Source: Comamonas fluminis (GTDB taxonomy: Bacteria > Pseudomonadota > Gammaproteobacteria > Burkholderiales > Burkholderiaceae_C). Taken from it: DNA of 64,000 nt. A program made the position numbers and the translations under genes. The notes beneath the pieces are model-generated. The model saw nothing but the letters and a program-made list of their open reading frames with translations, was not told the DNA's origin and did no database searches. Numbering within the stretch: the stretch's first letter is position 1; each line of letters opens with the position of its first letter. Shown in pieces: positions 9,132 through 18,079 of the stretch. The DNA lies in assembly GCF_019186805.1 (NCBI RefSeq), contig NZ_CP066783.1, forward strand, positions 2,369,501-2,433,500. Direction: 5' to 3'.

Positions 9132-9510
9132 GCAAAAAATGTGCTGAAAAAAGAAGCAGGCGAGTTTTGATCTTAGCCCTGGCCTTGCGGTGGCCCTGTA
9201 GGTCTGGGCCGAGGTGAGTTTGCTGACAGCCGGTTTTGATGCGTTGCAGCATGCGCTTATCATGGTTTCTGCGCCCTGCATGCACCGTGCTGCACAGGGC
9301 CAGCTCGGTGGTTGCCTGTGCATTACAGGCCATGGCAGGTTTTTGAGCCACCACTCGCAGGTGTTGCAACACAGGGCTTTCGGCCTCATTTCTGACAGCC
9401 TCCATCGCTTTTCATCGCTGTCCATACCGCAACGCTGTCGGCCTCAGTTTTGGGGCGTCTGAGTCAGAGGGCTTGGCTGCCTGACTCGGCATGGAGACAG
9501 GAGGGCGTCG
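9132..9510. other. Intergenic region between divergent genes
   Basis: This 379-bp gap separates the EEP gene from the antiporter and should hold both promoters. I see no convincing -35/-10 pair, RNA gene, terminator or transposon trace. An open minus-strand frame crosses much of it, but the translated sequence has no family-like features. Confidence 0.4.
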
Positions 9511-10767
9511 ATGTCGCAGGCATCGCAAACGATTCTGAACTGGTGCGTGCTGATCTCGGCAGCGGCATTGCTGGGCCATCTGGTGCACCGCATTTCGGGC
9601 TTTCCGCGCATTCTGGGCTACACAGTGGCGGGCTTGGCTGCTGGCTGGTTTACGCAGTTCATGGGCTGGAACGATCTGCCCTGGCCGCTGCAGGGCGGCA
9701 CGGTGCTGATGCTGGAGCTGGCGGTGGGCACCAGTCTGCTGCTGGCGGCGTCGCAGGTATCGCTGCGCTGGTTGCTGCGCCAGCCCTGGCTGCTGCTGCA
9801 GAGTCTGGCGGAATCTGTGGCGGCGCTGGGCCTGACCACGGCAGTGCTGCTGGCGCTGGATATGGGCTGGGCAGTGGCGTTGGGCGTAGGCGTGGTTTCC
9901 ATGGCCGCATCGCCCGCCGTGCTGCTGCGCATTGCCCATGATTTGCATGCACGCGGCGCAGTGACTGATCGCAGCTTGCTGCTGGCGACGATGAGCACCA
10001 CGCTGTCCTTGCTGGCCGCGATGGTGCTGATGCAGGTTTTTGCACCGGATGCGCAGGGCGATTTGCAATTTTTGGCAGCCCAGTTGCTGCCACTGGGCTG
10101 GAGCCTGGCGCTGAGCCTGCTGTGGGCCGCATTGCTGGCGGCAGCGCTGTGGCCTGTGCTGCGCTGGCGGTCTTCGCGCAGCGACTCTGCCGCGCTGTAT
10201 TTGCTGGCAGCGCTGACGGCAACTTGTATTTTGGCTGCCCACTTGGGCGGGTCTGCCGCGCTGGCCTTTGTGGGCGCGGGCTTGCTGCTGCGCAACCTCA
10301 GCCCCAGGCCGCTGCTGTGGCCGGTGGCTTTTCAGTCGGCCAACACCATGCTGAACCTGCTGATGTTTGTGCTGGTGGCCACCATGGTGTCGCAGGTCAC
10401 GCTGTCATTTGCTCTGATTTCTATAGTGGCTAGTGTCATACTGGCAAGGGCTATGGCCAAGTTTTGCATGATATTGCTGCTGGGTCACGGCACGGCCATT
10501 GGCTGGCGCAGGCAGTGGCCCGTGGCCTGCGCGCAGCTGCCGCTGTCGGGCGTGGCGCTGTGGATGGTGTCCGCATTGTGTTTGAACTGGATGGACATAC
10601 AGGAATCCAGCGCGCAGCAACTGGCGGCGATTGCGCTGCCACTGATTGTGGTGTGCGAACTGCTGGGCGTGCTGCTGGCATCGACCGCGCTATGGCGCTG
10701 CGGCGACGCCCATCGCGGCATTGGCCGCGCCGCGTTGCAAAGAGGAGAGAAGCGCCATGACGCTTGA
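9511..10767 (+). CDS. CPA2-type cation:proton antiporter (no RCK domain)
   Basis: The product is 418 residues with about twelve hydrophobic helices, matching the membrane half of KefB/KefC-like CPA2 antiporters ([21 protein letters not shown] near residue 21). It stops before any TrkA_N/RCK nucleotide-binding domain, which makes KefB about 600 residues. It would act in the inner membrane to exchange Na+ or K+ for protons. Its last 11 bases overlap the start of the YbdK-like ligase, so the two are translationally linked. Several helices are atypical, so substrate and direction are uncertain. Confidence 0.8.
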   Translation: MSQASQTILNWCVLISAAALLGHLVHRISGFPRILGYTVAGLAAGWFTQFMGWNDLPWPLQGGTVLMLELAVGTSLLLAASQVSLRWLLRQPWLLLQSLAESVAALGLTTAVLLALDMGWAVALGVGVVSMAASPAVLLRIAHDLHARGAVTDRSLLLATMSTTLSLLAAMVLMQVFAPDAQGDLQFLAAQLLPLGWSLALSLLWAALLAAALWPVLRWRSSRSDSAALYLLAALTATCILAAHLGGSAALAFVGAGLLLRNLSPRPLLWPVAFQSANTMLNLLMFVLVATMVSQVTLSFALISIVASVILARAMAKFCMILLLGHGTAIGWRRQWPVACAQLPLSGVALWMVSALCLNWMDIQESSAQQLAAIALPLIVVCELLGVLLASTALWRCGDAHRGIGRAALQRGEKRHDA

Positions 10768-11872
10768 AGCCTTTCAACCATCGCAGCCATTGACGCTGGG
10801 CGTGGAGCTGGAGCTGCAATTGCTCAGCACCCATGACTACGATATGACGCCCTATGCCCCCGACATGCTGGCGCTGCTGAAAAACGCCGCCGTGCCCGGT
10901 GCCATCGTTCCCGAAGTGACGGCCAGCATGATCGAGATATCGACCGGTATTTGCCAGGACGCGCAGGACGCCTGGCAGCAGCTGGCACTGACGCGGGACG
11001 CATTGATCAAGGCCGCAGACCGGCTCAACATTGCGATTGCGGGTGGCGGCACGCACCCGTTTCAGCAGTGGCACCAGCAGCGCATTTACGACAAGCCGCG
11101 CTTCAAGGAGCTGACAGCGCTGTACGGCTATCTGACCAAGCAGTTCACCATCTTCGGCCAGCACGTACACATCGGCTGCCCCGATGCGGATGCCGCGCTT
11201 TTGATGCTGCATCGCCTCTCGCGCTACATCCCGCACTTTATTGCGCTGTCGGCGTCCAGTCCCTTTGTGCAGGGGCAGGACACAGCATTTGACTCAGCAC
11301 GGCTCAACTCCGTGTTCGCCTTTCCGCTCTCGGGCCGCGCCCCGTTTGCGCTGCACTGGGAAGACTTCGAGCGCTATTTCGACAAGATGGCGGCCACAGG
11401 CGTCATTCACAGCATGAAGGACTTTTACTGGGACATCCGCCCCAAGCCCGAGTTCGGCACCGTGGAAGTGCGCGTGTTCGACACGCCACTTTCCATAGCG
11501 CGCGCCGCACAACTAGCGGCCTATGTGCAGGCGCTGGGTGCCTGGTTCTTGAGTGAGCAGCCTTTTGAGCCGCAGGAGGACGACTACCTCGTCTACACCT
11601 ACAACCGCTTTCAGGCCTGCCGCTTCGGGCTGGACGGCAGCTATGTGCACCCGGCCAGCAGCGAGGCGTTTTCGCTGCGCAGCCATATTGCGCAGACGCT
11701 GCAGCAGGTCATGCCCCATGCGGGCGCAGAAGGCAAAGAGGCTTTGCAGCAACTGGCCCAGGTGCTGAACAGCGATGACGGCAACGACGCCAGCTGGCTG
11801 CGCGCACGCTATGGCGCAGTGCGCCAGCTGCCCGAAGTCGTGCGTCAGGCCGCGCTGCGCTTTCGGGCATAA
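10757..11872 (+). CDS. ybdK: YbdK-family carboxylate-amine ligase
   Basis: The ATG at 10757 follows GAGGAGAG and gives 371 residues, the usual length for the family. [11 protein letters not shown] at residues 13-23 is the N-terminal glutamate-binding signature of the GCS2 fold. [11 protein letters not shown] near residue 134 and [11 protein letters not shown] near residue 235 complete the active site. Members ligate glutamate and cysteine weakly in vitro, and the physiological substrate is unsettled. It overlaps the antiporter gene by 11 bases. Because KefB/KefC antiporters are glutathione-gated, a link between thiol metabolism and ion flux is possible but speculative. Confidence 0.92.
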   Translation: MTLEAFQPSQPLTLGVELELQLLSTHDYDMTPYAPDMLALLKNAAVPGAIVPEVTASMIEISTGICQDAQDAWQQLALTRDALIKAADRLNIAIAGGGTHPFQQWHQQRIYDKPRFKELTALYGYLTKQFTIFGQHVHIGCPDADAALLMLHRLSRYIPHFIALSASSPFVQGQDTAFDSARLNSVFAFPLSGRAPFALHWEDFERYFDKMAATGVIHSMKDFYWDIRPKPEFGTVEVRVFDTPLSIARAAQLAAYVQALGAWFLSEQPFEPQEDDYLVYTYNRFQACRFGLDGSYVHPASSEAFSLRSHIAQTLQQVMPHAGAEGKEALQQLAQVLNSDDGNDASWLRARYGAVRQLPEVVRQAALRFRA

Positions 11873-11882
11873 ATATCAGTCA

Positions 11883-11932
11883 AATATGCTGCTAACGCTT
11901 ATTTAACAAGCGCTGATAGCTATGATTTTTGA
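11883..11932. repeat. Intergenic short repeat between convergent genes
   Basis: The segment reads ATATGCTGCTAACGCTT...AAGCGCTGATAGCTAT and is partly palindromic through GCTT/AAGC. It belongs to the same loose family as the repeats near 2,580, 23,600 and 37,110. It sits between the convergent stops of ybdK and the DUF2322 gene and could serve as a two-way 3' hairpin. Confidence 0.45.
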
Positions 11933-11959
11933 TGGTTTGGCAAATCAAACCAATAAGAA

Positions 11960-12292
11960 TCAGGCCGCAGGCGCATCAGACTTGCTAATCACAGCCACTG
12001 CATAGCCCTGGCCGCTGGCAATGACTTGCAGCAGTCGGTCGATATTGGGGTGAGAGCCGGGGTGCACCTTGGCGTCGGCGGTGTGCTCGGCAAACAGTTC
12101 AAGACCTTCTTCCGCTGCGGCAACGTTGATGCTGCCGTGCTTGGCATACAGCGCGTTGTAGAGGGTGACCGAGCCAGCCTTGCCCGGCACGTTGGGAATG
12201 GTGGCGGCCAGCTGGCCCTGTGCATCGAGCAGTTGCAGCTCGGCAATATGGGCGATGGAGGGAAGCTGTTGGAGGTTGTCTGCGAAGGCCAT
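11960..12292 (-). CDS. DUF2322 family protein
   Basis: A small soluble protein of 110 residues without signal peptide or membrane helix. The order LQLLDAQGQLAATIPNVPGKAGS, then HPNIDRLLQVI and GYAVAVISK, matches my memory of DUF2322, a family of unknown function in beta- and gammaproteobacteria. The ATG at 12292 starts the conserved part. It stands alone between ybdK and the hip operon, facing away from hipA. Confidence 0.8.
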   Translation of the reverse strand: MAFADNLQQLPSIAHIAELQLLDAQGQLAATIPNVPGKAGSVTLYNALYAKHGSINVAAAEEGLELFAEHTADAKVHPGSHPNIDRLLQVIASGQGYAVAVISKSDAPAA

Positions 12293-12430
12293 GGTGTGTG
12301 TATCCGCTGCGCCGTTGGGCGAAATTCAAAGGCTTGCTATTTTGGGGCTGAACGCCAGGGCAGTCGCAGAACTGTTCTCTGGCAAATATCGCGTGTGCCC
12401 AGCCAGCGATTAATTTATCTTGTAAAAAGT

Positions 12431-12484
12431 AGTTTTTCTATACATAGTAAACTTTGTTTGGTTATTAATTTGTATAGAAAAACT
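12431..12484. promoter_or_regulatory. Inverted-repeat operator upstream of hipA
   Basis: Two perfect 14-bp arms, AGTTTTTCTATACA at 12431-12444 and TGTATAGAAAAACT at 12471-12484, are separated by 26 AT-rich bases. The right arm ends 5 bases before the hipA ATG. HipB-type antitoxins autoregulate through paired palindromic sites ahead of the operon, so this is probably the HipB operator and promoter. Binding has not been shown here. Confidence 0.75.
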
Positions 12485-12489
12485 GCAAT

Positions 12490-13830
12490 ATGGCTCAAGA
12501 ATGCATTTTGCAACTTCATGCCGCAGGCCAATGGCATGAGGTCGCTTCGGTGGCGCTCTGGGGGCAGGAAGGCGAGGGCTGGCGCGCCAAAACCTATGCG
12601 GGGTATGGGGTGGACTGGTCGGTCGATCAGTTTGGCAAGCGTGATGCCCATGCCGTTAGCGTGAACTGGCCTGTGGGGCTTGAGCCGCTGCAAAGCGAGC
12701 ATTGGCCTGTGTGGCTGATGGACATGCTGCCCCAGGGCTTTGGCCGGGCAGAGCTGCTGCGGCGTCTGGGTCTGCCTGCCGCGCTGGAGCAGGGGGCGGA
12801 CTGGCGTCTGCTGATGGCTGGTGCAGGAAACCCGATTGGGCATTTGCGCGTCAAACAGGCGGCTGAGTGGCTGCAGGCGCAAACGCAGCAGCTCAAGGCG
12901 GATGCCGGAGCTGGAGCGATCATGCGCGGCTTTGAAATCGGAGAGGTTTCGGCGCGCGTCGAGGAGTTCAGTGAGCACCTGGCCCAGCATGGCTTGTTTG
13001 TTGCAGGCTCATCCGGCGTGCAAGGCGAGTGGCCCAAGCTGCTGTTGACGCAGGACAGGCAGGGCTTGCTGCATCTCGATCACACATTGGCTGATAGCGA
13101 TACAAGTACCCATTTCATCGTCAAGTTCAGCCGCGGCAGCGATGCTGCACTGGCGCAAATTCTGAGACACGAGCCTGTCTATATGCAGTTGGCACAGCGG
13201 CTGGGCCTGCGAGTGCATGGACCGCTGCGGCTGGAGCAAGGGCGTGTGCTGTTCATCCCCCGCTTTGACAGGCAGGTGCAGGCCGATGGTTCGGTGCTGC
13301 GGATGGCGCAGGAAAGCATTGCGTCGCTAACGGGCCATAGCGGCTTTGACTCTGTACCCAGCCATGACGAGGTCTGCCGCGCCTTGCTCGCGCACTGCAC
13401 AGATCCGCAAAGCGAAGTGCTGGAATATCTCAGGCGCGATGTGGCTAACCTGGCTCTGGGTAACAAGGACAACCACGCCCGCAATACCGCGATTCAGCGG
13501 GACTTTCAGGGGCAGGTGCGGCTGACGCCCTTGTTTGACTTTGCGCCCATGTATCTGCACTCCGAAGGCATTGCCCGTCGCATTCGCTGGGAAGACAACG
13601 ATTACGGCCAGCCGGACTGGCGCAAAGTGCTGGGTACCGTATGCAGCCCACAGATAGATAGCGCGCAGGTGCTCAATCGTCAGGCACTGGCACAGGGCTT
13701 GGCCTGCATGGCCGAACCATTGGCGGAATTAGCCCGCGATGGTGTTGCGCTGGGGCTGGAGCCAGACGTTCATGGCTATTTGCAGCGAGGGCTGCAGGAG
13801 ATGGCGGTACGTATGGCCGCGCTGGTCTGA
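12490..13830 (+). CDS. hipA: HipA-family toxin kinase
   Basis: The product is 446 residues. It shows the HipA kinase features: a glycine-containing loop near residue 178 (SSGVQGEWPKLLL) and the catalytic/metal region LGNKDNHARNTAI near residue 325 followed by LTPLFDFAPMY. HipA kinases phosphorylate glutamyl-tRNA synthetase or other targets to slow translation. The target of this one is not evident. It is the first gene, with the antitoxin-like gene second and 39 bases apart, the reverse of the E. coli hipBA order. The operator just upstream supports autoregulation. Confidence 0.9.
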   Translation: MAQECILQLHAAGQWHEVASVALWGQEGEGWRAKTYAGYGVDWSVDQFGKRDAHAVSVNWPVGLEPLQSEHWPVWLMDMLPQGFGRAELLRRLGLPAALEQGADWRLLMAGAGNPIGHLRVKQAAEWLQAQTQQLKADAGAGAIMRGFEIGEVSARVEEFSEHLAQHGLFVAGSSGVQGEWPKLLLTQDRQGLLHLDHTLADSDTSTHFIVKFSRGSDAALAQILRHEPVYMQLAQRLGLRVHGPLRLEQGRVLFIPRFDRQVQADGSVLRMAQESIASLTGHSGFDSVPSHDEVCRALLAHCTDPQSEVLEYLRRDVANLALGNKDNHARNTAIQRDFQGQVRLTPLFDFAPMYLHSEGIARRIRWEDNDYGQPDWRKVLGTVCSPQIDSAQVLNRQALAQGLACMAEPLAELARDGVALGLEPDVHGYLQRGLQEMAVRMAALV

Positions 13831-13869
13831 TAAGACGGGCAAGAAAGACTGACCAAAGGAGTTCATGCC

Positions 13870-14154
13870 ATGGATAAACGCTATGCAGCGCTGAGCATGG
13901 GGGAGCAGCTGATGCTGCGCAAGCAGGCTATAGACGATGTGCTGGAGCACCCGGAATGGACGCTGCAGCAGTCGGTGCGTCATCTCAAGCGCAGCATGCG
14001 CCTGACCAGTGCCGAGCTGGCGAAGATGGCGGGCATTAATGCTCGCACCTTGCTGGATATAGAGCAGGGGCGCAGCACAGGCACTGTGCAGACGCTCAAC
14101 GCTATTTTGGGTGTGCTGGGATTGAAGCTGGGCGTGGTCAAGGCTCAGAAGTGA
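13870..14154 (+). CDS. hipB: HipB-like XRE-family antitoxin
   Basis: A 94-residue protein whose C-terminal half is a Cro/C1 helix-turn-helix (SMRLTSAELAKMAGINARTL near residues 44-63, then ILGVLGLKLGV). The first 40 residues form a charged helical extension (MLRKQAIDDVLEHPEWTLQQ). It should bind HipA and the inverted repeat upstream of hipA. AAAGGAG lies 8 bases ahead of the ATG. The gene follows the toxin rather than preceding it, so a readthrough transcript would make toxin first. Confidence 0.85.
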   Translation: MDKRYAALSMGEQLMLRKQAIDDVLEHPEWTLQQSVRHLKRSMRLTSAELAKMAGINARTLLDIEQGRSTGTVQTLNAILGVLGLKLGVVKAQK

Positions 14155-14290
14155 CTGCGCTAGGTCGTGGTGCCCATGGCACACCGCGCAGCTGTCATGG
14201 GCATGACTTATGTGTTGCTTAGAGTTTCAGTGGCGGAGGCAAGAAAGCCGCCGCCCCTGTCTTTGACCAACTCAGTTCGCATCTCCCGCA

Positions 14291-15433
14291 ATGGAAACTC
14301 AAAAAACGCGCTCACGCACTCTGGCCCTCGTGATGGGTACTGTCCTCACCTCTGCTTCAAGCGTGGCGCTTGCACAATCTTCCGTCACTGTCTTTGGTGT
14401 GGTGGATGTTGGTATTACCAGTGCCAAAGCTGGCGGCAACAGGCTCAATGCGCTGAACTCCAGCCAGGGTAAGACCAGCCTGATCGGATTTCGCGGCAAG
14501 GAAGATCTGGGCGGCGGCAATCAGGCTGAGTTCTGGCTTGAAGGGGGCCTCAACCCCGACGCCGGTACCGGTGGCAGCAGCGGCTCTCTGGGTTTCGAGC
14601 GCCGCTCGACCATCGGGCTGAGCAACAATGCCTGGGGGGAAATCCGCCTGGGTCGTGACTACACCCCCAGCTACAACATCTTCACGGCTTTCGGCGGACC
14701 AGACACCACCACCGGCGTGCAGGCCAATTTGTTCCAGACCATTCGCCAGACTGCCTATAACGCCGCCAGCCAAAGCGGCACGGTGGACCGCACCCGCATC
14801 AGCAACTCCGTGGGCTACTTCCTGCCGCGCAACCTGGGCGGTGTCTATGGCCAGTTCTCGGTTTCCTTCGGGGACGAAAACCCTTCTGGCACGGCTGCAA
14901 GCAAAGCCCGCAGATATATCGGCGGCAATCTGGGCTATCGCTCCGGCCCGCTCAACGTCGGTATCGGCTACGGCAAGATGGAGGGAACCCGCGCCGTGAC
15001 TGCGCCCAGCGCGATTGCTGCCACCAGCGACCTGGAAGACCTGACCCTGGGCGCCTCGTACAAGTTCAGCAGCTTTGAGATCAATGGCGGCTACAACAGC
15101 CTGAAATGGAAACCCGTTGGCGGCGCCACCTCTGGAAAGGTGGATGGTTTCTACCTGGGCGCAACCATCCCCGTGGGGCAAGGCAGTTTCCGCCTCAAGT
15201 ACGCCACGGCTGAGTTCAGTGGCAACGCCACAGCCCTCACGCGCAGCGGCGGCAAGGCTGACAAGTATTCGGTGGGGTATGTCTACAACCTCTCCAAGCG
15301 CACCTCGCTGTACGGCGGCGTGGCGCATGTCAGCAACAAGAATGGCGCAAGCGTTGGCCTGATCGGCGGCCCTGCTGGTGTGGCCAACGCCAGCTCGACC
15401 GGTGTCGATCTGGGTATCAGCCATTCGTTCTGA
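14291..15433 (+). CDS. Gram-negative porin (Omp32-type)
   Basis: The product is 380 residues. A signal peptide covers residues 1-28, cleaved after ALA. The mature protein begins SSVTVFGVVDVGI, the typical first strand of betaproteobacterial 16-stranded porins, and ends in a terminal phenylalanine (GISHSF), the usual barrel-assembly signal. RGKEDLGGGNQAEFWLE and ERRSTIGLSN are family landmarks. It forms trimeric anion-preferring channels in the outer membrane. A strong rho-independent terminator follows 40 bases after the stop. Confidence 0.93.
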   Translation: METQKTRSRTLALVMGTVLTSASSVALAQSSVTVFGVVDVGITSAKAGGNRLNALNSSQGKTSLIGFRGKEDLGGGNQAEFWLEGGLNPDAGTGGSSGSLGFERRSTIGLSNNAWGEIRLGRDYTPSYNIFTAFGGPDTTTGVQANLFQTIRQTAYNAASQSGTVDRTRISNSVGYFLPRNLGGVYGQFSVSFGDENPSGTAASKARRYIGGNLGYRSGPLNVGIGYGKMEGTRAVTAPSAIAATSDLEDLTLGASYKFSSFEINGGYNSLKWKPVGGATSGKVDGFYLGATIPVGQGSFRLKYATAEFSGNATALTRSGGKADKYSVGYVYNLSKRTSLYGGVAHVSNKNGASVGLIGGPAGVANASSTGVDLGISHSF

Positions 15434-15473
15434 ATGGCGCAACACGGCTTCATTTAATAAGTCTCCAAAATGG

Positions 15474-15501
15474 AACAGGCCCACCCGCAGGGCCTGTTTT
15501 C
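15474..15501 (+). terminator. Rho-independent terminator of the porin gene
   Basis: A 9-bp stem (AACAGGCCC / GGGCCTGTT) with a 7-base loop is followed by TTTT. It lies 40 bases past the porin stop. An in-frame ATG at 15470 overlaps this hairpin, which argues against using it as the start of the next gene. Confidence 0.8.
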
Positions 15502-15532
15502 CTGGGGCGTCTCTCTTCTTTTCAGTCTTGCC

Positions 15533-17113
15533 ATGCGCCACCTTCATTTTTCATCCGGCCTGATGGCCGTGGCCGCCGCTGCAGCTGCTTTGCTGGGCGG
15601 CTGCGCCGATACCCGCTCGCTTCAGGTTGGCAGCGCTGAAACGGCCACGCAGACCACTGGCGTTGGCCCCATCAGCGCCACCGTCACGCGCCAGGATGTG
15701 CAGTTTGACGACCGTTTTTACTTCCCCTACGAAGGGCAGCACCCGGCCACCAAGGCCGATTTTCCCAAGGGCTTTCTGCCCGCTTATGGCTCTGGACTGG
15801 CCTTCAAGGGGCGGCGTGCTGACGGTACGCTGGAGTTCTACGCCATCACCGATCGTGGTCCGAACGCCACCACCGGCCCGGTCACGCAGATCACTGATGG
15901 CTCCAACGCCACGGGCTTTGCCAGCTCCACCGTGTTTCCTTCGCCCAACTTCACGCCCTCTATTGGCGTGATCACCGTCGGCAAGGAGGGTGCCAAGCTT
16001 GTCTCGACCCTGCCTATCAAGTTCAGCGCCACCCAAAATGCCAATGGCCGGGTTCAGCCACGCGGCATTACTGGCAACACGGGTGAGCAGGTTCTGGATG
16101 ACAGCTTCACCTACCCCGGCAAGGCCAAGGGCTACAGCGAATTCGGTCTGGACACCGAATCGGTGGTAGTCGATGCTGCGCGCAATGCGCTGTGGGTGTC
16201 GGATGAATACGGTCCCTTTATCGTGAAGATCGACCCCGCCACCGGCATCATTCAGAAGAAGTATCAGCCCGGCACGGGAGCGGCGGATCTGCCCGCCATC
16301 CTCGCCAAGCGCCGCGCTAATCGTGGCATGGAAGGGCTGAGCATTGATGTGGCCAGTGGCAAGCTGCACGGCTTTTTGCAAAGCCCGCTGAACGACGGCA
16401 AGGCCGACTACACCACGGCTGCCATTCCCGGCGCCACGGGCAAGTCAGAAAACGTGCGTGACTACGCGCGCTTTGTGCGCTGGGTGGAGTTTGACCCTAC
16501 GACCGAGAAAACCCGTTTGTTTGCCTTGCCCGTGGACGGCAGCTGGTACAGCCAGGGCAAGACCGGCAATGCGAAATTGGGTGACGTGGTCTCGCTGGGC
16601 AAGGGCAAGTTCATTGCCATCGAACAAGGCACGGGCAAAGACAAAAAAGTCTTCAACGATCTGGTGCTGATCGAGTTTCCCAGCAACGCCACCGACATCA
16701 CCGCGCTGGGCTCCGATCTGGAGAAAAGCAGCCTGACGGGCAAGCCCGTCAACGGAGCCGACTATTCCAAGGTGGTGACGCTCAAGAAGACCCGGCTCTT
16801 CAACCTGAACGCCACGGGGTGGAACGCTGAGAAGGCTGAAGGGCTGGCGCTGGTTGATGACTACACCCTGGCGCTGACCAATGACACGGACTTCGGCGTC
16901 TCGCTGGCTGTGCTGGACGCCAGCGGCAAGGAGATCGAAGGCTCGGACGTCACCAAATGCATGGTGGACGCCGAAGGCAAGATTGTGAACGACGGCAATT
17001 GTGCCAAGGGCGCGGCGAGCCTGCGCTTTACCACCAATGATGTCAACGATCGCGCACAGCGACTGTGGACCTTCAAGTTCAGCAAGAAGTTGAGCGAATA
17101 CGGTGCACCCTGA
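15533..17113 (+). CDS. Phytase-like esterase lipoprotein
   Basis: The ATG at 15533 is chosen over one at 15470 because the earlier one sits in the porin terminator and would bury the signal peptide. The product is 526 residues and begins with a lipoprotein signal ending LLGGC at about residue 23. The body matches the 'esterase-like activity of phytase' family: SGLAFKGRRADGTLEFYAITDRGPN near residue 80, DTESVVVDAARNALWVSDEYGPFI near 210, and a beta-propeller-like pattern. Members are secreted or anchored phosphoesterases. The true substrate is unknown. The single-gene unit lies directly after the porin. Confidence 0.85.
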   Translation: MRHLHFSSGLMAVAAAAAALLGGCADTRSLQVGSAETATQTTGVGPISATVTRQDVQFDDRFYFPYEGQHPATKADFPKGFLPAYGSGLAFKGRRADGTLEFYAITDRGPNATTGPVTQITDGSNATGFASSTVFPSPNFTPSIGVITVGKEGAKLVSTLPIKFSATQNANGRVQPRGITGNTGEQVLDDSFTYPGKAKGYSEFGLDTESVVVDAARNALWVSDEYGPFIVKIDPATGIIQKKYQPGTGAADLPAILAKRRANRGMEGLSIDVASGKLHGFLQSPLNDGKADYTTAAIPGATGKSENVRDYARFVRWVEFDPTTEKTRLFALPVDGSWYSQGKTGNAKLGDVVSLGKGKFIAIEQGTGKDKKVFNDLVLIEFPSNATDITALGSDLEKSSLTGKPVNGADYSKVVTLKKTRLFNLNATGWNAEKAEGLALVDDYTLALTNDTDFGVSLAVLDASGKEIEGSDVTKCMVDAEGKIVNDGNCAKGAASLRFTTNDVNDRAQRLWTFKFSKKLSEYGAP

Positions 17114-17205
17114 GTGACTGAGACAGTGGCAGAGATGGCGGGAGCAGGCGGTGATATCTGATACACAGCTCGCTCCCGGCTTCCCGGCTCACTCCGTGCT
17201 GCTAT

Positions 17206-17958
17206 TTAGCGTGAGGTGCTGGTGCTCTGCAGCACCTCAAGCGAGCGATGCATTCCCGCCAGATATTGCGCATGCTCAGGCAGCTCTGCAATTTCCTGCA
17301 TTTCGCGTTGCATCCATTGCTCGGTCTGCCCGGCAAGCCATTGCCATTGCTCGGGTCTCATCAGGGCGTAAGAGGTTTGCAGCAAATCAGCGCTGGAAGC
17401 ATAGGCTAGAGACAGCTTGCGCACCACATTGAGCGCAAACGGCGGGCACAGCAAAATCTGCAGCGCAGTCGATCGCGCCAGACTGCGGGGGCTGTGGCCC
17501 TGCCTGCCGTGGCGCAGGGTCAGCAGGCTCAGCACGGCGGTGCACAGATAAATCAGGCCCAGGCAGACCAGTTGCGCCAGTTCTGAATGCAGCACCAGCA
17601 TGGAAAGCGGCAGTGCCACAAAGAGCAGGGCGGCCAGCAGATACAGCGGCAGCGCAAAGGCTTTGAAACTGGCCGCATGGGCTTCTAGTTCACGCGCTTG
17701 CTGTACATCGCCGGGTAGCGTGATCTGCGCCGCATTCCAGCGCAGGCGATACACCGGCTGATGCAGAACGAAAACAGGCGGCCACAGCAGCCATTGCTGG
17801 CGCAGCTCAAAGCCTTGGCTGGCAAGCATTCCTGACCAGCCATTGCGCAGACGGCGCAGCAGCCCTTCATCGCTTTTGAGCAGCAGGGCGGCGTCATACA
17901 GATAGAACAGGCAGATGGCCAGAACGATCTGCCACTGGATGCTGATGGAGAAATACAA
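17206..17958 (-). CDS. Hypothetical membrane protein
   Basis: A 250-residue protein of no family I recognise. It opens with a hydrophobic helix (QIVLAICLFYLYDAALLL) and has two more near residues 100-145. The C-terminal third is soluble and helical, with WQWLAGQTEQWMQREMQEI. The frame starts at a TTG at 17958; no better ATG precedes the first helix. It ends convergent with the phytase-like gene and lies in the same direction as the DUF2167 gene upstream. Confidence 0.65.
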   Translation of the reverse strand: MYFSISIQWQIVLAICLFYLYDAALLLKSDEGLLRRLRNGWSGMLASQGFELRQQWLLWPPVFVLHQPVYRLRWNAAQITLPGDVQQARELEAHAASFKAFALPLYLLAALLFVALPLSMLVLHSELAQLVCLGLIYLCTAVLSLLTLRHGRQGHSPRSLARSTALQILLCPPFALNVVRKLSLAYASSADLLQTSYALMRPEQWQWLAGQTEQWMQREMQEIAELPEHAQYLAGMHRSLEVLQSTSTSR

Positions 17959-18040
17959 GGTGAATGCTGCTTTCGGCCTGAAATGACAAACCCCGCGATC
18001 TTAGCGATGCACGGGGTTGGGTTGTGGGGTGAGCCTGAAG

Positions 18041-18060
18041 CAGGGCAGCTAGCTGCCCTG
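18041..18060. other. Perfect 20-bp palindrome, possible 3' hairpin
   Basis: CAGGGCAGCTAGCTGCCCTG is a perfect palindrome 20 bases past the stop of the DUF2167 gene. There is no T-run on either side, so it may stabilise an mRNA end rather than terminate. A second weak pair (CCCCG/CGGGG) lies just beyond. Confidence 0.4.
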
Positions 18061-18079
18061 GGCCAAGGCATGTAGAGGA

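Noticed and set aside
9132..9425. N-terminal extension of the EEP-family gene
   Set aside because: The extra residues are Cys/Arg/Ala-rich without homology, while the ATG at 9131 begins the first membrane helix.
15470..15532. Upstream start for the phytase-like gene
   Set aside because: It overlaps the porin terminator hairpin and would place 21 extra residues before a good lipoprotein signal.
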